A stretch of DNA of 64,000 nt from Chromobacterium amazonense (lineage in GTDB: Bacteria > Pseudomonadota > Gammaproteobacteria > Burkholderiales > Chromobacteriaceae), in contig NZ_MKCR01000010.1 of assembly GCF_001855565.1 (NCBI RefSeq), forward strand, positions 28,730 to 92,729, in the 5' to 3' direction. A model generated the notes under the pieces. It was not told the origin of the DNA. It worked only from the letters and a program-made list of their open reading frames with translations, and made no database searches. Position numbers and translations under genes: made by a program. Of this stretch, positions 10,125 through 18,330 are shown piece after piece (position 1 is the first letter of the stretch; each line of letters starts with the position of its first letter).

Positions 10125-10757
10125 TTACTGCGCGCCGGCCGTTCCCATGTGGCGGAACATCTCGGCCAGGCGGCGGCACTGCACTTCGCTGCGCAGGCGG
10201 CGGGCGCGGACGATGCTGATCAGGTCCAGCCGCGCGCGCTCGAAGTCGTCGTTGACCACGATGTAGTCGTATTCGGCGATCTTGTCGATCTCGGCGCGGG
10301 CCGATGCCAGACGTCGCAGGATGACTTCCTCGGTATCGGTATCGCGGCCGCGCAGGCGGCGCTCCAGCTCCTCGATGGACGGCGGGGCGATGAAGATGCC
10401 GATCGCGCCGGGAAACACTTTGCGCACCTGCTCGGCGCCCTGCCAGTCGATTTCCAGCAGGATGTCCTGGCCCACTTCCAGGCGGCTACGGATCCACGGG
10501 GCGCTGGTGCCGTAGTAGTTGCCGTAAACCTCGGCGTATTCGAGGAAGTCGCCGCAATCGATCATGGCATCGAAGGTGGCCTTGTCGACGAAGTGGTAGT
10601 GCTTGCCATCGATTTCGCCCTTGCGCGCCGGACGGGTGCTGTAGGAAATCGACAGTTCGACGCTGGGCTCGGCCTGCAGCAAGGCGGTCACCAGCGAGGT
10701 TTTGCCGGCGCCGGACGGCGCCACCACGATGTAGATGTTACCGATGGGCTGGTCCAT
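10125..10757 (-). CDS. gmk: Guanylate kinase
   Basis: The 210-residue enzyme phosphorylates GMP to GDP. The P-loop is APSGAGKTSL near residue 14-22, followed by the GMP-binding STRPARKGEIDGKHYHFV segment and the lid region (RLRGRDTDTEEVILRRL). It is the first gene of the gmk-rpoZ-spoT-thiS-thiG cluster, is divergent from the purine permease, and its product is itself a known target of ppGpp in many bacteria. Confidence 0.97.
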   Translation of the reverse strand: MDQPIGNIYIVVAPSGAGKTSLVTALLQAEPSVELSISYSTRPARKGEIDGKHYHFVDKATFDAMIDCGDFLEYAEVYGNYYGTSAPWIRSRLEVGQDILLEIDWQGAEQVRKVFPGAIGIFIAPPSIEELERRLRGRDTDTEEVILRRLASARAEIDKIAEYDYIVVNDDFERARLDLISIVRARRLRSEVQCRRLAEMFRHMGTAGAQ

Positions 10758-10925
10758 GAGAATTCAGTACAACTTTGCCAAAGAGTAATTTTTCAGGATA
10801 GCACAGCAGGCCGTGGATTGTTAATAGAAGACATATTTTCACGTCAAGATTTAGGTGTTTGAGCCCCCTCGGCCCGATAATGCGCCGTTTTCGTTTTGAC
10901 GCAACACACCTTGGAGTCGCCCCGA

Positions 10926-12224
10926 ATGCAACTGCTGGAGAGCTTGTTCAAGCTGAAAGAACACGGCACCACGGTCCGGACCGAAGTCATCGCCGGCTTC
11001 ACCACCTTCCTGACCATGGCTTATATCGTGCTGGTCAACCCGCTGATCCTGTCAAGCACCGGCATGGATCTGAACGCGGTGTTCGTGGCCACCTGCCTGG
11101 CCGCAGCCCTCGGCACCGCCATCATGGGCCTGGTGGCCAACTACCCGATCGCCCTGGCCCCGGGCATGGGCCTGAACGCCTATTTCACTTTCAGCGTGGT
11201 CAAGGGCATGGGCCTGTCGTGGGAAACCGCCCTCGGCGCGGTATTCATCTCCGGCATCGTATTCTTGGCGGTCAGCCTGTTCAAGGTGCGGGAAGCCATC
11301 GTCAACGCCATTCCGCAGTCACTGAAATTCGCCATCTCGGCCGGCGTCGGCATGTTCCTGGCCATCATCGCGCTGAAGAACGCCGGCGTGATCGCGCCGC
11401 ACCCGGAAACCTATCTGACGCTGGGCGACATCCATAAGCCGACCACGCTGTTGGCCATCGTCGGCTTCTTCCTGATCGTGGCGCTGGAATACCGCAAGGT
11501 GCCGGGCTCCATCATCATCGGCATCCTGACTGTGACCGCGCTGTCGATCGCCTTCGGCCTATCGCCGTTCAAGGGCATCGTCGCCCCGGTGCCGAGCATG
11601 GAACCGACTTTCATGAAGATGGACATCGCCGGCGCGCTGCAAGCCGGCTTGATCGGCGTCATCTTCGTGTTCTTCTTCGTCGACCTGTTCGACACCACCG
11701 GCACCCTGGTGGGCGTGTCGCACCGCGCCGGCCTGCTGGACAAGGACGGCAAGCTGCCGCGGCTGAAGCGCGCGCTGATGGCGGACTCCATCGCCATCAC
11801 CGCCGGCGCCGTGATGGGCACCTCGTCCACCACCGCCTATGTCGAATCGGCCGCCGGCACCGCCGTGGGCGGCCGCACCGGCCTGACCGCCGTGGTGGTG
11901 GCGCTGCTGTTCCTGGCCGCGCTGTGGCTGTCGCCGCTGGCCGCCACCGTGCCGGCCTACGCCACCGCGCCGGCGCTGTGCTATGTAGCCGTGCTGATGG
12001 CGCGCGGCCTCGCCGAGATCGAATGGAACGACCTTACCGAATCCGCTCCGGCGGTGATGACCGCGCTGGCGATGCCCTTCACCTTCTCCATCGCCGACGG
12101 CATCGCCTTCGGTTTCATCAGCTACGCCGTGATCAAGATCCTGGCCGGCCGCTTCGCCGATCTGAAACCGGCAGTGGTTGTGATCGCCGCCTTGTGGGTG
12201 TTCAAGCTGGCGTTCTTCCACTAA
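10926..12224 (+). CDS. NCS2-type purine permease (AzgA/PbuG family)
   Basis: The 432-residue inner-membrane protein belongs to the AzgA-like branch of nucleobase:cation symporters, which import adenine, guanine or hypoxanthine. Family motifs include GFTTFLTMAYIVLVNP near the N terminus, APGMGLNAYF, DLFDTTGTLVGV and GTSSTTAYVESAAG. About a dozen hydrophobic segments are visible. The ATG at 10926 follows GGAG, and its MQLLESLFKLKEHGT start fits the family. With apt downstream it forms a purine salvage pair. Which purine is carried cannot be decided from sequence. Confidence 0.9.
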   Translation: MQLLESLFKLKEHGTTVRTEVIAGFTTFLTMAYIVLVNPLILSSTGMDLNAVFVATCLAAALGTAIMGLVANYPIALAPGMGLNAYFTFSVVKGMGLSWETALGAVFISGIVFLAVSLFKVREAIVNAIPQSLKFAISAGVGMFLAIIALKNAGVIAPHPETYLTLGDIHKPTTLLAIVGFFLIVALEYRKVPGSIIIGILTVTALSIAFGLSPFKGIVAPVPSMEPTFMKMDIAGALQAGLIGVIFVFFFVDLFDTTGTLVGVSHRAGLLDKDGKLPRLKRALMADSIAITAGAVMGTSSTTAYVESAAGTAVGGRTGLTAVVVALLFLAALWLSPLAATVPAYATAPALCYVAVLMARGLAEIEWNDLTESAPAVMTALAMPFTFSIADGIAFGFISYAVIKILAGRFADLKPAVVVIAALWVFKLAFFH

Positions 12225-12247
12225 AACCGGAATAATCGTTTCGCCTC

Positions 12248-12276
12248 AAGGCTCGCCGCTATTCGCGGCGAGCCTT
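12248..12276 (+). terminator. Terminator after the purine permease
   Basis: A perfect 12-bp stem (AAGGCTCGCCGC / GCGGCGAGCCTT) with a 5-base loop lies 24 bp after the permease stop. The T run after it is short, so read-through to apt is possible. Confidence 0.7.
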
Positions 12277-12338
12277 ATTTGCTGCCGGGTGAAGCGCTTC
12301 AGTCGCGCAGTCTCTTGATTTCGAAGTACAATACAGCC

Positions 12339-12896
12339 ATGGAAAACCTCAGCAATCTCGACTACTCCAGCTACCTGAAAGGCTGGATCCGCACCGTGCC
12401 GAACTGGCCGAACCAGGGCGTGATGTTCCGCGATATCACCCCGCTGCTGCAAAACCCGAAAACCTTCCGCATGCTGATCGACATCTATGTCCATCGCTAC
12501 ATGACCGAGAAGGTGGATCTGGTGGCCGGCCTGGACGCGCGCGGCTTCATCATCGGCTCGGTGCTGGCCTATGAGCTGAATGTCGGCTTCGTGCCCATCC
12601 GCAAGAAAGGCAAACTGCCCTTCACCACGGTGGAAGAGGAATACGAACTGGAATACGGCAACGCGACGGTGGAAATGCATACCGACGCCTGCAAGCCGGG
12701 CGACCGCGTCATCCTGATCGACGACCTCGTCGCCACCGGCGGCACCATGATGGCCGGCTACAAGTTGCTGAAGCGCATGGGAGCCGACGTGCTGGAAGCC
12801 GCCGCCATCATCGAACTGCCGGAACTGGGCGGCGGACAGCTGGTGCGCGACGGCGGCCTGGACCTGTTCACCGTCTGCAGCTACAAGGGGCACTGA
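12339..12896 (+). CDS. apt: Adenine phosphoribosyltransferase
   Basis: The 185-residue enzyme converts adenine and PRPP to AMP. The PRPP-binding loop is [14 protein letters not shown], with the flexible-loop region [19 protein letters not shown] and the typical N-terminal [21 protein letters not shown]. The ATG at 12339 has no recognisable Shine-Dalgarno sequence. A TACAAT element ends only 6 bp before it, so a leaderless or near-leaderless message is conceivable. It follows the purine permease. Confidence 0.95.
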   Translation: MENLSNLDYSSYLKGWIRTVPNWPNQGVMFRDITPLLQNPKTFRMLIDIYVHRYMTEKVDLVAGLDARGFIIGSVLAYELNVGFVPIRKKGKLPFTTVEEEYELEYGNATVEMHTDACKPGDRVILIDDLVATGGTMMAGYKLLKRMGADVLEAAAIIELPELGGGQLVRDGGLDLFTVCSYKGH

Positions 12897-12923
12897 TTCC
12901 CAAGCGCCGCTTCAACCATCGCC

Positions 12924-12949
12924 AACGGAACCGTTCACGGTTCCGTTTT
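12924..12949 (+). terminator. Terminator of apt
   Basis: The stem AACGGAACCG / CGGTTCCGTT with a TTCA loop is followed by a run of T, a textbook intrinsic terminator 28 bp after apt. Confidence 0.9.
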
Positions 12950-12968
12950 TTATTGCCCGCCGCCAAGC

Positions 12969-12993
12969 AAAAAAGCCCGGCGCAAGGCCGGGC
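12969..12993 (-). terminator. Terminator of the PadR/HAAS operon
   Basis: On the minus strand GCCCGGC / GCCGGGC with a 5-base loop is followed by six T residues, 26 bp after the last gene of the operon. Confidence 0.85.
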
Positions 12994-13018
12994 AAGGGAC
13001 ACGGAGTCATACCACTAC

Positions 13019-13777
13019 TCAATCTTTCTCCAGGGACACCTGAACGGCCTGTCCGCTGACCCGCAGTTTCAGCGGCGCGCCCGGCGTATTGGCCCATTCC
13101 CCGTTCACGGTCATGGCCTGGCCATTGACCTGATGATCCAACTTGGCCTTGCGGTTGGCGCTGAACGCCAGCTTCACCATCTGGCCATGGACCTGAACAT
13201 CGGCCGCCGGCTGCGCGCCGTGCAGCTCGACATCCGCTTTGACGGCCTGACCGTCGAGCGACAAGGTCCGGCCCTCGCCCTTGAAGTCCAGCGTCAAGGC
13301 GTCGCCCTTGGCGTTCAGCTCGCCGACCTTGCCTTCGACATCGCCCTTGATCGCGCGGCCATTGAGCTTGACCAGGCGGTAAGCGCCCTTCAGATCGACA
13401 TCAATCGCGTGCCCATGCACCTGCACGGCATCAAACGTGCCGTTCAGGTCGCCATCGAAAGCCTTCAAGTCGACATCGATCTGCTTGCCCGGCTTGACGT
13501 TGCCCTTGATCACCAGGCCGCAGCGGTCTGCCGCCACGGCGCCCAGATCGATCTGAAACGTCAGCTCTCCGCCCTGGCGCGTGGCGTTGACTTTGCAACG
13601 CGTGTCGGACCAGTTGCGCTTCTCCAGATTCAACTTGTACGGCTTGCCGGCGTCGGCGCTGAGCTCCAGCTTCACGGCATCGCCGCGGAAATTCAGCTTG
13701 TCGATATTGCCGGTCTCTTCCGCCTGGGCGGCGCCTGCCGCCAGCATCAGGCAGCAGGCAATTCTAACGGGGTGCAT
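13019..13777 (-). CDS. Secreted repeat protein of the PadR/HAAS operon
   Basis: The 252-residue product begins with a clear signal peptide (MHPVRIACCLMLAAGAAQA) and is otherwise a periplasmic-looking beta-rich protein. From about residue 85 it is made of degenerate repeats of roughly 19-22 residues built on a G-x-A-hydrophobic-x-hydrophobic-D-hydrophobic pattern (for example GRAIKGDVEGKVGELN, GQAVKADVELHG, GQMVKLAFSANRK). This suggests a beta-solenoid like the DUF4097 adhesin-type folds. The ATG at 13777 is chosen because GAGGAGG lies 8 bp upstream. It lies 23 bp after the small HAAS protein and is the last gene of the operon. I do not recognise a characterised homologue. Confidence 0.65.
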   Translation of the reverse strand: MHPVRIACCLMLAAGAAQAEETGNIDKLNFRGDAVKLELSADAGKPYKLNLEKRNWSDTRCKVNATRQGGELTFQIDLGAVAADRCGLVIKGNVKPGKQIDVDLKAFDGDLNGTFDAVQVHGHAIDVDLKGAYRLVKLNGRAIKGDVEGKVGELNAKGDALTLDFKGEGRTLSLDGQAVKADVELHGAQPAADVQVHGQMVKLAFSANRKAKLDHQVNGQAMTVNGEWANTPGAPLKLRVSGQAVQVSLEKD

Positions 13778-13800
13778 CAATCCATCCTCCTCACAGAACT

Positions 13801-14094
13801 TCAATTCAAAAACAGCCAGTACAGCGCGGCGCAAGCCGTCAACGCCGCGGCGGCGCCGGCCAGGCGGACCGCCAGTTGCTGGCGGCCATGGCGCAGAATG
13901 CGGCGGCGGGCGAAGACGGCGGACGCCATTTGCCGGGTCTCGGCCAGGATGGCCAGCAATTGGCCTTCGCTGCCGCGGTCGCTCGCCGCCTCGCGAATAT
14001 AAGCGCGATAGTCGTTGAGAATCTTGCGCAATTCGGCTTCCGGCAGCTGTACCAAAGTCAGTTGCAACTGTTGCAGGCAGGCATCGTTCTTCAT
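13801..14094 (-). CDS. Small membrane-anchored HAAS-domain protein
   Basis: The 97-residue protein has an N-terminal helical domain (LPEAELRKILNDYRAYIREAA, then SEGQLLAIL) with the pattern of the HAAS domain (HTH-associated alpha-helical signalling), and a single C-terminal membrane helix (LAGAAAALTACAALYWLFL). The same pattern opens the next gene upstream, so the two look like a paralogous pair. The start at 14094 has GGGAG 8 bp upstream. It lies between the large HAAS protein and the secreted repeat protein. Confidence 0.6.
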   Translation of the reverse strand: MKNDACLQQLQLTLVQLPEAELRKILNDYRAYIREAASDRGSEGQLLAILAETRQMASAVFARRRILRHGRQQLAVRLAGAAAALTACAALYWLFLN

Positions 14095-14128
14095 GATCGT
14101 CACTCCCATTTCATTGCAAGTTTAGGGT

Positions 14129-15235
14129 TCAGGCCGCGGCGTTTTCGCGGTCTTTGCCGGATACCAGTTCAATCTGATACTTCACGTAAGCCACCAGCGC
14201 GCGCCAGGTCAGCCGCGTCAGCCAGACGCAGAACAGCAGCCCCAAGGCGCCAGCCGCCAGCAAGCCCAAGCCCACCACCAGCGCGCTCATCCCCACCGAC
14301 AGGCCTGGCAAGGCATCGATCTGGATGTGGTCGGTGCCGTCTTTGAGCGCGATCCTGCTTTCTGAAATTTCCAGCGCGCTATCGCCATCCTTCAGCGAGA
14401 TGCTGCCCTTCGCGCCGCTGGCCTCGAACTTCAGCGCGGCGCCGCCTGCCGAGGCATCCAACTTCACCAAGCGGCTGTTGTCGTCGACGCGGGCGGTGAA
14501 CACATCCCCGCTGTCTTCGCGCAGGGTCAATTCGCGGACTTCGCGGCCGTCGACGCTGACCTCGTGCTCATCGATCCGGGCCAACTTGCGCACGGCCGGC
14601 TGGCTGGCATCCACCTGCAATTTGCCCTGCTGTTTGAACACCAGCAGCGCGTCGCCCTGCCGGGTCTTGAGCTCGAAACGGTCGCCATCGTCCGGATTCA
14701 ACATCAGGCGCCCTTTATCTATCCAGACCTGCTCGGCGTGATCGTCCTTATCGCTGCGCCAGGCCATTTCCGCGCCATGGTCGCCGTGGCGGCCGATATA
14801 CCAGCCGGAACCGTCGCTGGTGAATTGCGGCCAGCCGAACAAGCCATGGCTGCCCCAGGCCACCACCACCACCAGGCCGCCCAGCAGCAAGCTGACCGAC
14901 ACGATATAGCCGACAGTGAGGAAGAGCAGATAGATCATGAAAGGCAAGGCCAGCACGAAATTCAGCACGCCCAAGCCTGCGATCGAGACCACCACCCGCG
15001 ACAGATTGGTGAAGGAGCGATGCTCCTGCCATTGCCGATAGTGGGTTTGCGCCTTCAATTCGCGCGCCAGCTTGTGCGGGCTGCCCAGCGCCGCCACCAC
15101 CTCGGCCTCATCGCGGCCATCGGCCAGCGCGTCGTTGAAATACTCCTCATAGTCGGCGAGGATTTCCTTCACCGTTTCCGGCCTCAGGCCGGACAGCCCC
15201 AGCTCAAGCTGACGCAAAAATTCTTTCCGTGTCAT
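14129..15235 (-). CDS. HAAS/DUF1700-domain membrane protein with beta-rich extracytoplasmic domain
   Basis: The 368-residue protein starts with a HAAS (DUF1700) domain (MTRKEFLRQLELGL, then LRPETVKEILADYEEYF and EAEVVAALGSPHKLARELK). Membrane segments follow at about residues 80-130. Then comes a 150-residue beta-strand-rich domain with short repeated strands (VSVDGREVRELTLRED, GAKGSISLKDGDSALEIS), and a final membrane helix (LVVGLGLLAAGALGLLFCVWL) before a basic tail. The start codon overlaps the padR stop (ATGA), so the two are translationally coupled. HAAS proteins beside PadR regulators are thought to form sensor-regulator pairs; the signal is unknown. Confidence 0.7.
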   Translation of the reverse strand: MTRKEFLRQLELGLSGLRPETVKEILADYEEYFNDALADGRDEAEVVAALGSPHKLARELKAQTHYRQWQEHRSFTNLSRVVVSIAGLGVLNFVLALPFMIYLLFLTVGYIVSVSLLLGGLVVVVAWGSHGLFGWPQFTSDGSGWYIGRHGDHGAEMAWRSDKDDHAEQVWIDKGRLMLNPDDGDRFELKTRQGDALLVFKQQGKLQVDASQPAVRKLARIDEHEVSVDGREVRELTLREDSGDVFTARVDDNSRLVKLDASAGGAALKFEASGAKGSISLKDGDSALEISESRIALKDGTDHIQIDALPGLSVGMSALVVGLGLLAAGALGLLFCVWLTRLTWRALVAYVKYQIELVSGKDRENAAA

Positions 15236-15573
15236 TGCGGTGCCTCCTCTGTCATTGCCGCCGGGCCGCCCCGCAGCACGTTTTCCACTTCCGCCACAAA
15301 TTCCTGCCACTCCCGCCGCATCGACTCCAGCTCGCGCCGGCCGTTATCGGTCAGCTTGTAATATTTGCGCGAGGGTCCGGACGACGATTCGACCAGATAG
15401 GTGCTGACCCATAACTCATTCTGCAGCCGGCGCATCAGCGGGTAGATGGTGCCTTCGCTGATGTCCATCCCCTGCGACAGCTTGCTGACCAGTTCGTAGG
15501 CGTAGCTGTCGGCCTGCGCCAGCACCGCCAATACGCACATGTCCAGCGTGCCCTTTTTCAATTGTGTCTTCAT
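15232..15573 (-). CDS. PadR-family transcriptional regulator
   Basis: The 113-residue protein is a winged-helix PadR regulator: KKGTLDMCVLAVLAQADSYAYELVSKL is the recognition region start, EGTIYPLMRRLQNELWV the recognition helix and wing entry, and SRKYYKLTDNGRRELES the wing, followed by a C-terminal dimer helix. It heads a four-gene operon with two HAAS proteins and a secreted repeat protein. Two palindromes upstream of the gene (15605-15626 and 15672-15696) are likely operators, so autorepression is expected. Confidence 0.9.
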   Translation of the reverse strand: MKTQLKKGTLDMCVLAVLAQADSYAYELVSKLSQGMDISEGTIYPLMRRLQNELWVSTYLVESSSGPSRKYYKLTDNGRRELESMRREWQEFVAEVENVLRGGPAAMTEEAPQ

Positions 15574-15604
15574 GTTCGATCTTCCTCGTCGACTGGCAAT
15601 GCAC

Positions 15605-15626
15605 GATACCTTGCATTACAAGGATC
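15605..15626. promoter_or_regulatory. Likely PadR operator 1
   Basis: Palindrome with the core CCTTG-N5-CAAGG, flanked by GATA on the left and ATC on the right. It lies 32 bp upstream of padR and shares the core of the longer operator 2. Being inside the expected transcript, it could act as a roadblock. Confidence 0.7.
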
Positions 15627-15660
15627 ATCGTTGGACTGCTGCATGCGGATGTCTGACTGA

Positions 15661-15689
15661 ACTGTATGACAAGATACCTTGTATTGCAA
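15661..15689 (-). promoter_or_regulatory. Candidate promoter of the PadR/HAAS operon
   Basis: TTGCAA (15689-15684) and TACAGT (15666-15661) on the minus strand are 17 bp apart. The -35 lies inside palindromic operator 2, which fits repression by promoter occlusion. Confidence 0.5.
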
Positions 15690-15696
15690 GGTATCT
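15672..15696. promoter_or_regulatory. Likely PadR operator 2 (perfect palindrome)
   Basis: Each half-site reads AGATACCTTG with a 5-base centre, giving a perfect 25-bp inverted repeat. Its core is shared with the palindrome at 15605-15626, about 69 bp away centre to centre. The two lie in the only non-coding gap next to the PadR gene. Confidence 0.8.
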
Positions 15697-15763
15697 TTCA
15701 TTACCCTGCGCAACGAAAATGAAACTGCTGCTTTTTCACCACAGCGCCGCGTTTCACGCTGCA

Positions 15764-15791
15764 TTGCAAAAAAAGGATTTGCGACCATACT
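15764..15791 (+). promoter_or_regulatory. Candidate promoter of the patatin-like gene
   Basis: TTGCAA and CATACT are separated by 16 bp, with the -10 ending 53 bp before the start codon. Matches are moderate (4 of 6 each). Confidence 0.4.
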
Positions 15792-15844
15792 TTAGCCATG
15801 CCCATGCGCTACCGATTGACATCAATCTTCCGGAGAAACTGACG

Positions 15845-16882
15845 ATGGCACAGGCTTCCAAACCTTCTATCGCCTTGGTGCTGGGCGGCGGCGCCCCCAA
15901 TGCCACCCTGATGGCCGGCGCGCTGGTGGCGCTGGCTGAAGCCGGAGTGGAATTCGATATCGTCTCCGCGTCCGGCGCCGGCGCCATCGTCGGTCTGCTG
16001 TACGCCGCGCCCAGACAGGGCGACGCCATCGCGGCGCTGAGCAAGCTGGCCGACATGGGCGTATCCGACCCGCTCTACAAGCTCTTCCCGATCAATTACA
16101 AGGTGTTCAACAAGCCCGGCCAGCTGGCGGATGCCTGGCGCGCCCTGCAGGGGCGCAATCCGCTGCTGCAGGCCATCCAGCAGCAGGCGGACGATGGGCC
16201 GGCGCAGCGGCTGCTGGCGGACTGGACCGGGCTGCTGCTGGCCACGCTATGCCCAAGCGACCTGAACACAGACAGCCAAGGCTTGTGCGCCCATGTGCCA
16301 TTCATCGAACAGGTTGTCGATTTCGCCAAGCTGAAGGATTTTAAGCCGGCCTTCTACCTCAACGCCTATAACATCAGCCATGGCTACATGCGTTGCTGGG
16401 AAAAGCGCGAAATCACCCATGACCACTTCCTGGCGGCGTTGTCCTTCCCGTTCATCTATCCGCCGTACAAGCTGGACGACGGCGACTATATCGAAGGCGC
16501 GGCCATCGACACGCTGAACTTCAAGCGGCTGTTCGAGCTACATCCGCACATCGACTACACCATCGTGTTCGACGTGCTCGGCAGCAGCCGGCTGCTGCAC
16601 CCGCCGCGCGACCTGTACGATGCCTGGGTGCAGTCCATCATCGCGCCGCTGACCGCCATCGCCCGCGACGACCTGCGGCTGTTCGAAGCGCTGCACAACC
16701 GCGACGAGCGCGGCCAGCCGCGCACCGAGGTGCTGAAGATCAATTTCGACGCCCACATCGGGAAGGAAAGCGCGCGCGAGGAGCTGGACTGGTCGTACTC
16801 AAACCTGGCCAGGCTGTACCAGGCCGGCTACCAGGCAGGCAAAGACGCCTGCCGGCAGTATGGACGGCAGTTGGGCCTGTAA
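15845..16882 (+). CDS. Patatin-like protein with altered catalytic residues
   Basis: The 345-residue protein has the patatin fold signature: an oxyanion-like loop LVLGGGAPNATLMAGAL at residues 11-27, then the nucleophile elbow region VSASGAGAIVG at 40-50. In active patatins this second motif reads G-x-S-x-G (as in GTSAGA). Aligned here it is A42-S43-G44-A45-G46, so the catalytic serine position holds glycine and a serine sits one place earlier. The later D-G dyad motif reads YIEGAAIDTLNF, with Glu in place of Asp. The start at 15845 has GGAG upstream; the longer frame lacks support. It may be a non-catalytic lipid-binding or regulatory homologue, or use shifted residues. Confidence 0.8.
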   Translation: MAQASKPSIALVLGGGAPNATLMAGALVALAEAGVEFDIVSASGAGAIVGLLYAAPRQGDAIAALSKLADMGVSDPLYKLFPINYKVFNKPGQLADAWRALQGRNPLLQAIQQQADDGPAQRLLADWTGLLLATLCPSDLNTDSQGLCAHVPFIEQVVDFAKLKDFKPAFYLNAYNISHGYMRCWEKREITHDHFLAALSFPFIYPPYKLDDGDYIEGAAIDTLNFKRLFELHPHIDYTIVFDVLGSSRLLHPPRDLYDAWVQSIIAPLTAIARDDLRLFEALHNRDERGQPRTEVLKINFDAHIGKESAREELDWSYSNLARLYQAGYQAGKDACRQYGRQLGL

Positions 16883-16984
16883 AATCGGCCAGCGGTAGCC
16901 TGCATCCGTCCCGGCCATACTGAAGCTTCGCCGCGGCCCACGCGCCTGGCGGACCCCATCGAATCATCCTGCCAGGAGACCGCC

Positions 16985-17284
16985 ATGGCCTTCCCCACCG
17001 CAGTCAACGATCAAATCACCGATGCCGTCACCCAGGCCAATGTCAAAGTGGTGGGCGACGCCCCGGCCACGGCGATTGGAAACCTCTACCAGTTCCTCGC
17101 CCACTCCGCAGGCATTCTGTACGAAAACGCCGTCTCGTCGCAGCAGCAGCTTGCCATCGCGGACCAGGCCGCCACCAACCAAGGCGTGATCCAGATCTAC
17201 AGCGTGGACATAGGCGGCCAAGCGCTCGGCCCGATGGATGCGGCCGAAATAGAAGCGCTGATCCAGCAGCTCAAATCCGAATAA
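16985..17284 (+). CDS. RebB-family R-body protein, orphan
   Basis: The 99-residue protein matches the RebB (R-body, killing-trait) family: the N-terminal FPTAVNDQITDAVTQANVKVVGDAPA, the GNLYQ segment, the QQQLAIADQAATNQGV helix and IYSVD are all typical. R-body proteins assemble into coiled ribbons that extend abruptly and can rupture membranes. AGGAG precedes the ATG by 5 bp. No second rebB, rebA, rebC or rebD lies nearby, which is unusual because R-body genes generally occur in sets. It lies 102 bp after the patatin gene on the same strand and may be co-transcribed with it. Confidence 0.8.
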   Translation: MAFPTAVNDQITDAVTQANVKVVGDAPATAIGNLYQFLAHSAGILYENAVSSQQQLAIADQAATNQGVIQIYSVDIGGQALGPMDAAEIEALIQQLKSE

Positions 17285-17304
17285 GCGCGCGCCAAATGTG
17301 AAAA

Positions 17305-17330
17305 AAGGGCTGCCATGTCTGGCAGCCCTT
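17305..17330. terminator. Bidirectional terminator between rebB and arcC
   Basis: A perfect 11-bp stem (AAGGGCTGCCA) with a TGTC loop has an A run before it and a T-rich stretch after it, and so can end both convergent units. Confidence 0.9.
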
Positions 17331-17357
17331 TCGTTTCGATCCAGCGCGCCGGCCCGA

Positions 17358-18302
17358 TCAATACCAGTCTATACCCGGCTTCTCGGTGCTGATGATGGTG
17401 CCGGCCTCGCCCTTGACGATCCTCTCGATGTCTTCCAGCGCGCCTATCACCGCCTTCTTGCCGGTGAGACGCGCAAACTCGCAGGCAGCTTCCACTTTCG
17501 GCCCCATGGAGCCGGCGGCAAAGCCGAGCTTGTCCATCTCGTCCGGGTGCGCCTGGCGGATGGCCTTGGCCTCCGGCGTGCCCCAGCCGACGAACACGCT
17601 CTTCACGTCGGTGGCGATCACGAAGTAATCCGCGTCGATCTCCCGCGCCAGCAGCGCCGAAGCCAGGTCTTTGTCGATCACCGCCTCCACGCCGACCAGC
17701 TTGTCGCCCTCGTACATGGTGGGGATGCCGCCGCCGCCGGCCGCGATCACCACCACGCCCTTTTCGATCAGCCACTTGATCGGACGCATTTCGAAAATGC
17801 GCTTCGGTTTCGGGCTCGGCACCACGCGGCGGTAGTACTGGCCATCCGCCTTGACGCTCCAGCCCTTCTCCGCGGCCAGCTTATCCGCCTCTTCCTTGGA
17901 GTAGACCGGGCCGACGAACTTGGTCGGATTCTTGAACGCCGGATCATTGGCGTCCACTTCGGTCTGGGTCAAGATGGTGGCGATGGGCACTTCGAAGGGC
18001 AGCACATTGCCCAGCTCCTGCTCCACCATATAGCCGATCATGCCCTCGGTCTGCGCGCCCAGCACATCGAGCGGATACGGGGTCACCGTGCCATCCACGT
18101 GACGAGCGTAGGCATCGTTCTGCAGGCCCAAGAGGCCCACTTGCGGCCCGTTGCCGTGGCACATCACCAGGTTATGTCCCAGCCGGGTGACGGCGGCCAG
18201 TTGCTCGGCGGCCACTTTGACGTTGGCGCGCTGGTTATCCGCGGTCATGGCCTCGCCACGACGTTGCAGGGCATTGCCGCCCAAAGCTACGACGACTCGC
18301 AT
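17358..18302 (-). CDS. arcC: Carbamate kinase
   Basis: The 314-residue enzyme makes ATP from carbamoyl phosphate and ADP, the energy-yielding step of the arginine deiminase pathway. Family motifs are [13 protein letters not shown] at the N terminus, [19 protein letters not shown] and the [10 protein letters not shown] segment. It is the last gene of arcDABC and follows a large hairpin after arcB. Confidence 0.96.
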   Translation of the reverse strand: MRVVVALGGNALQRRGEAMTADNQRANVKVAAEQLAAVTRLGHNLVMCHGNGPQVGLLGLQNDAYARHVDGTVTPYPLDVLGAQTEGMIGYMVEQELGNVLPFEVPIATILTQTEVDANDPAFKNPTKFVGPVYSKEEADKLAAEKGWSVKADGQYYRRVVPSPKPKRIFEMRPIKWLIEKGVVVIAAGGGGIPTMYEGDKLVGVEAVIDKDLASALLAREIDADYFVIATDVKSVFVGWGTPEAKAIRQAHPDEMDKLGFAAGSMGPKVEAACEFARLTGKKAVIGALEDIERIVKGEAGTIISTEKPGIDWY

Positions 18303-18330
18303 AAATCTTCCTTCCGAATACTGTCAACGA

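Noticed and set aside
15813..15831. TTGACATCAATC before the patatin gene as an FNR box
   Set aside because: The half-sites TTGAC and ATCAA overlap instead of being separated by four bases, so the geometry is wrong.
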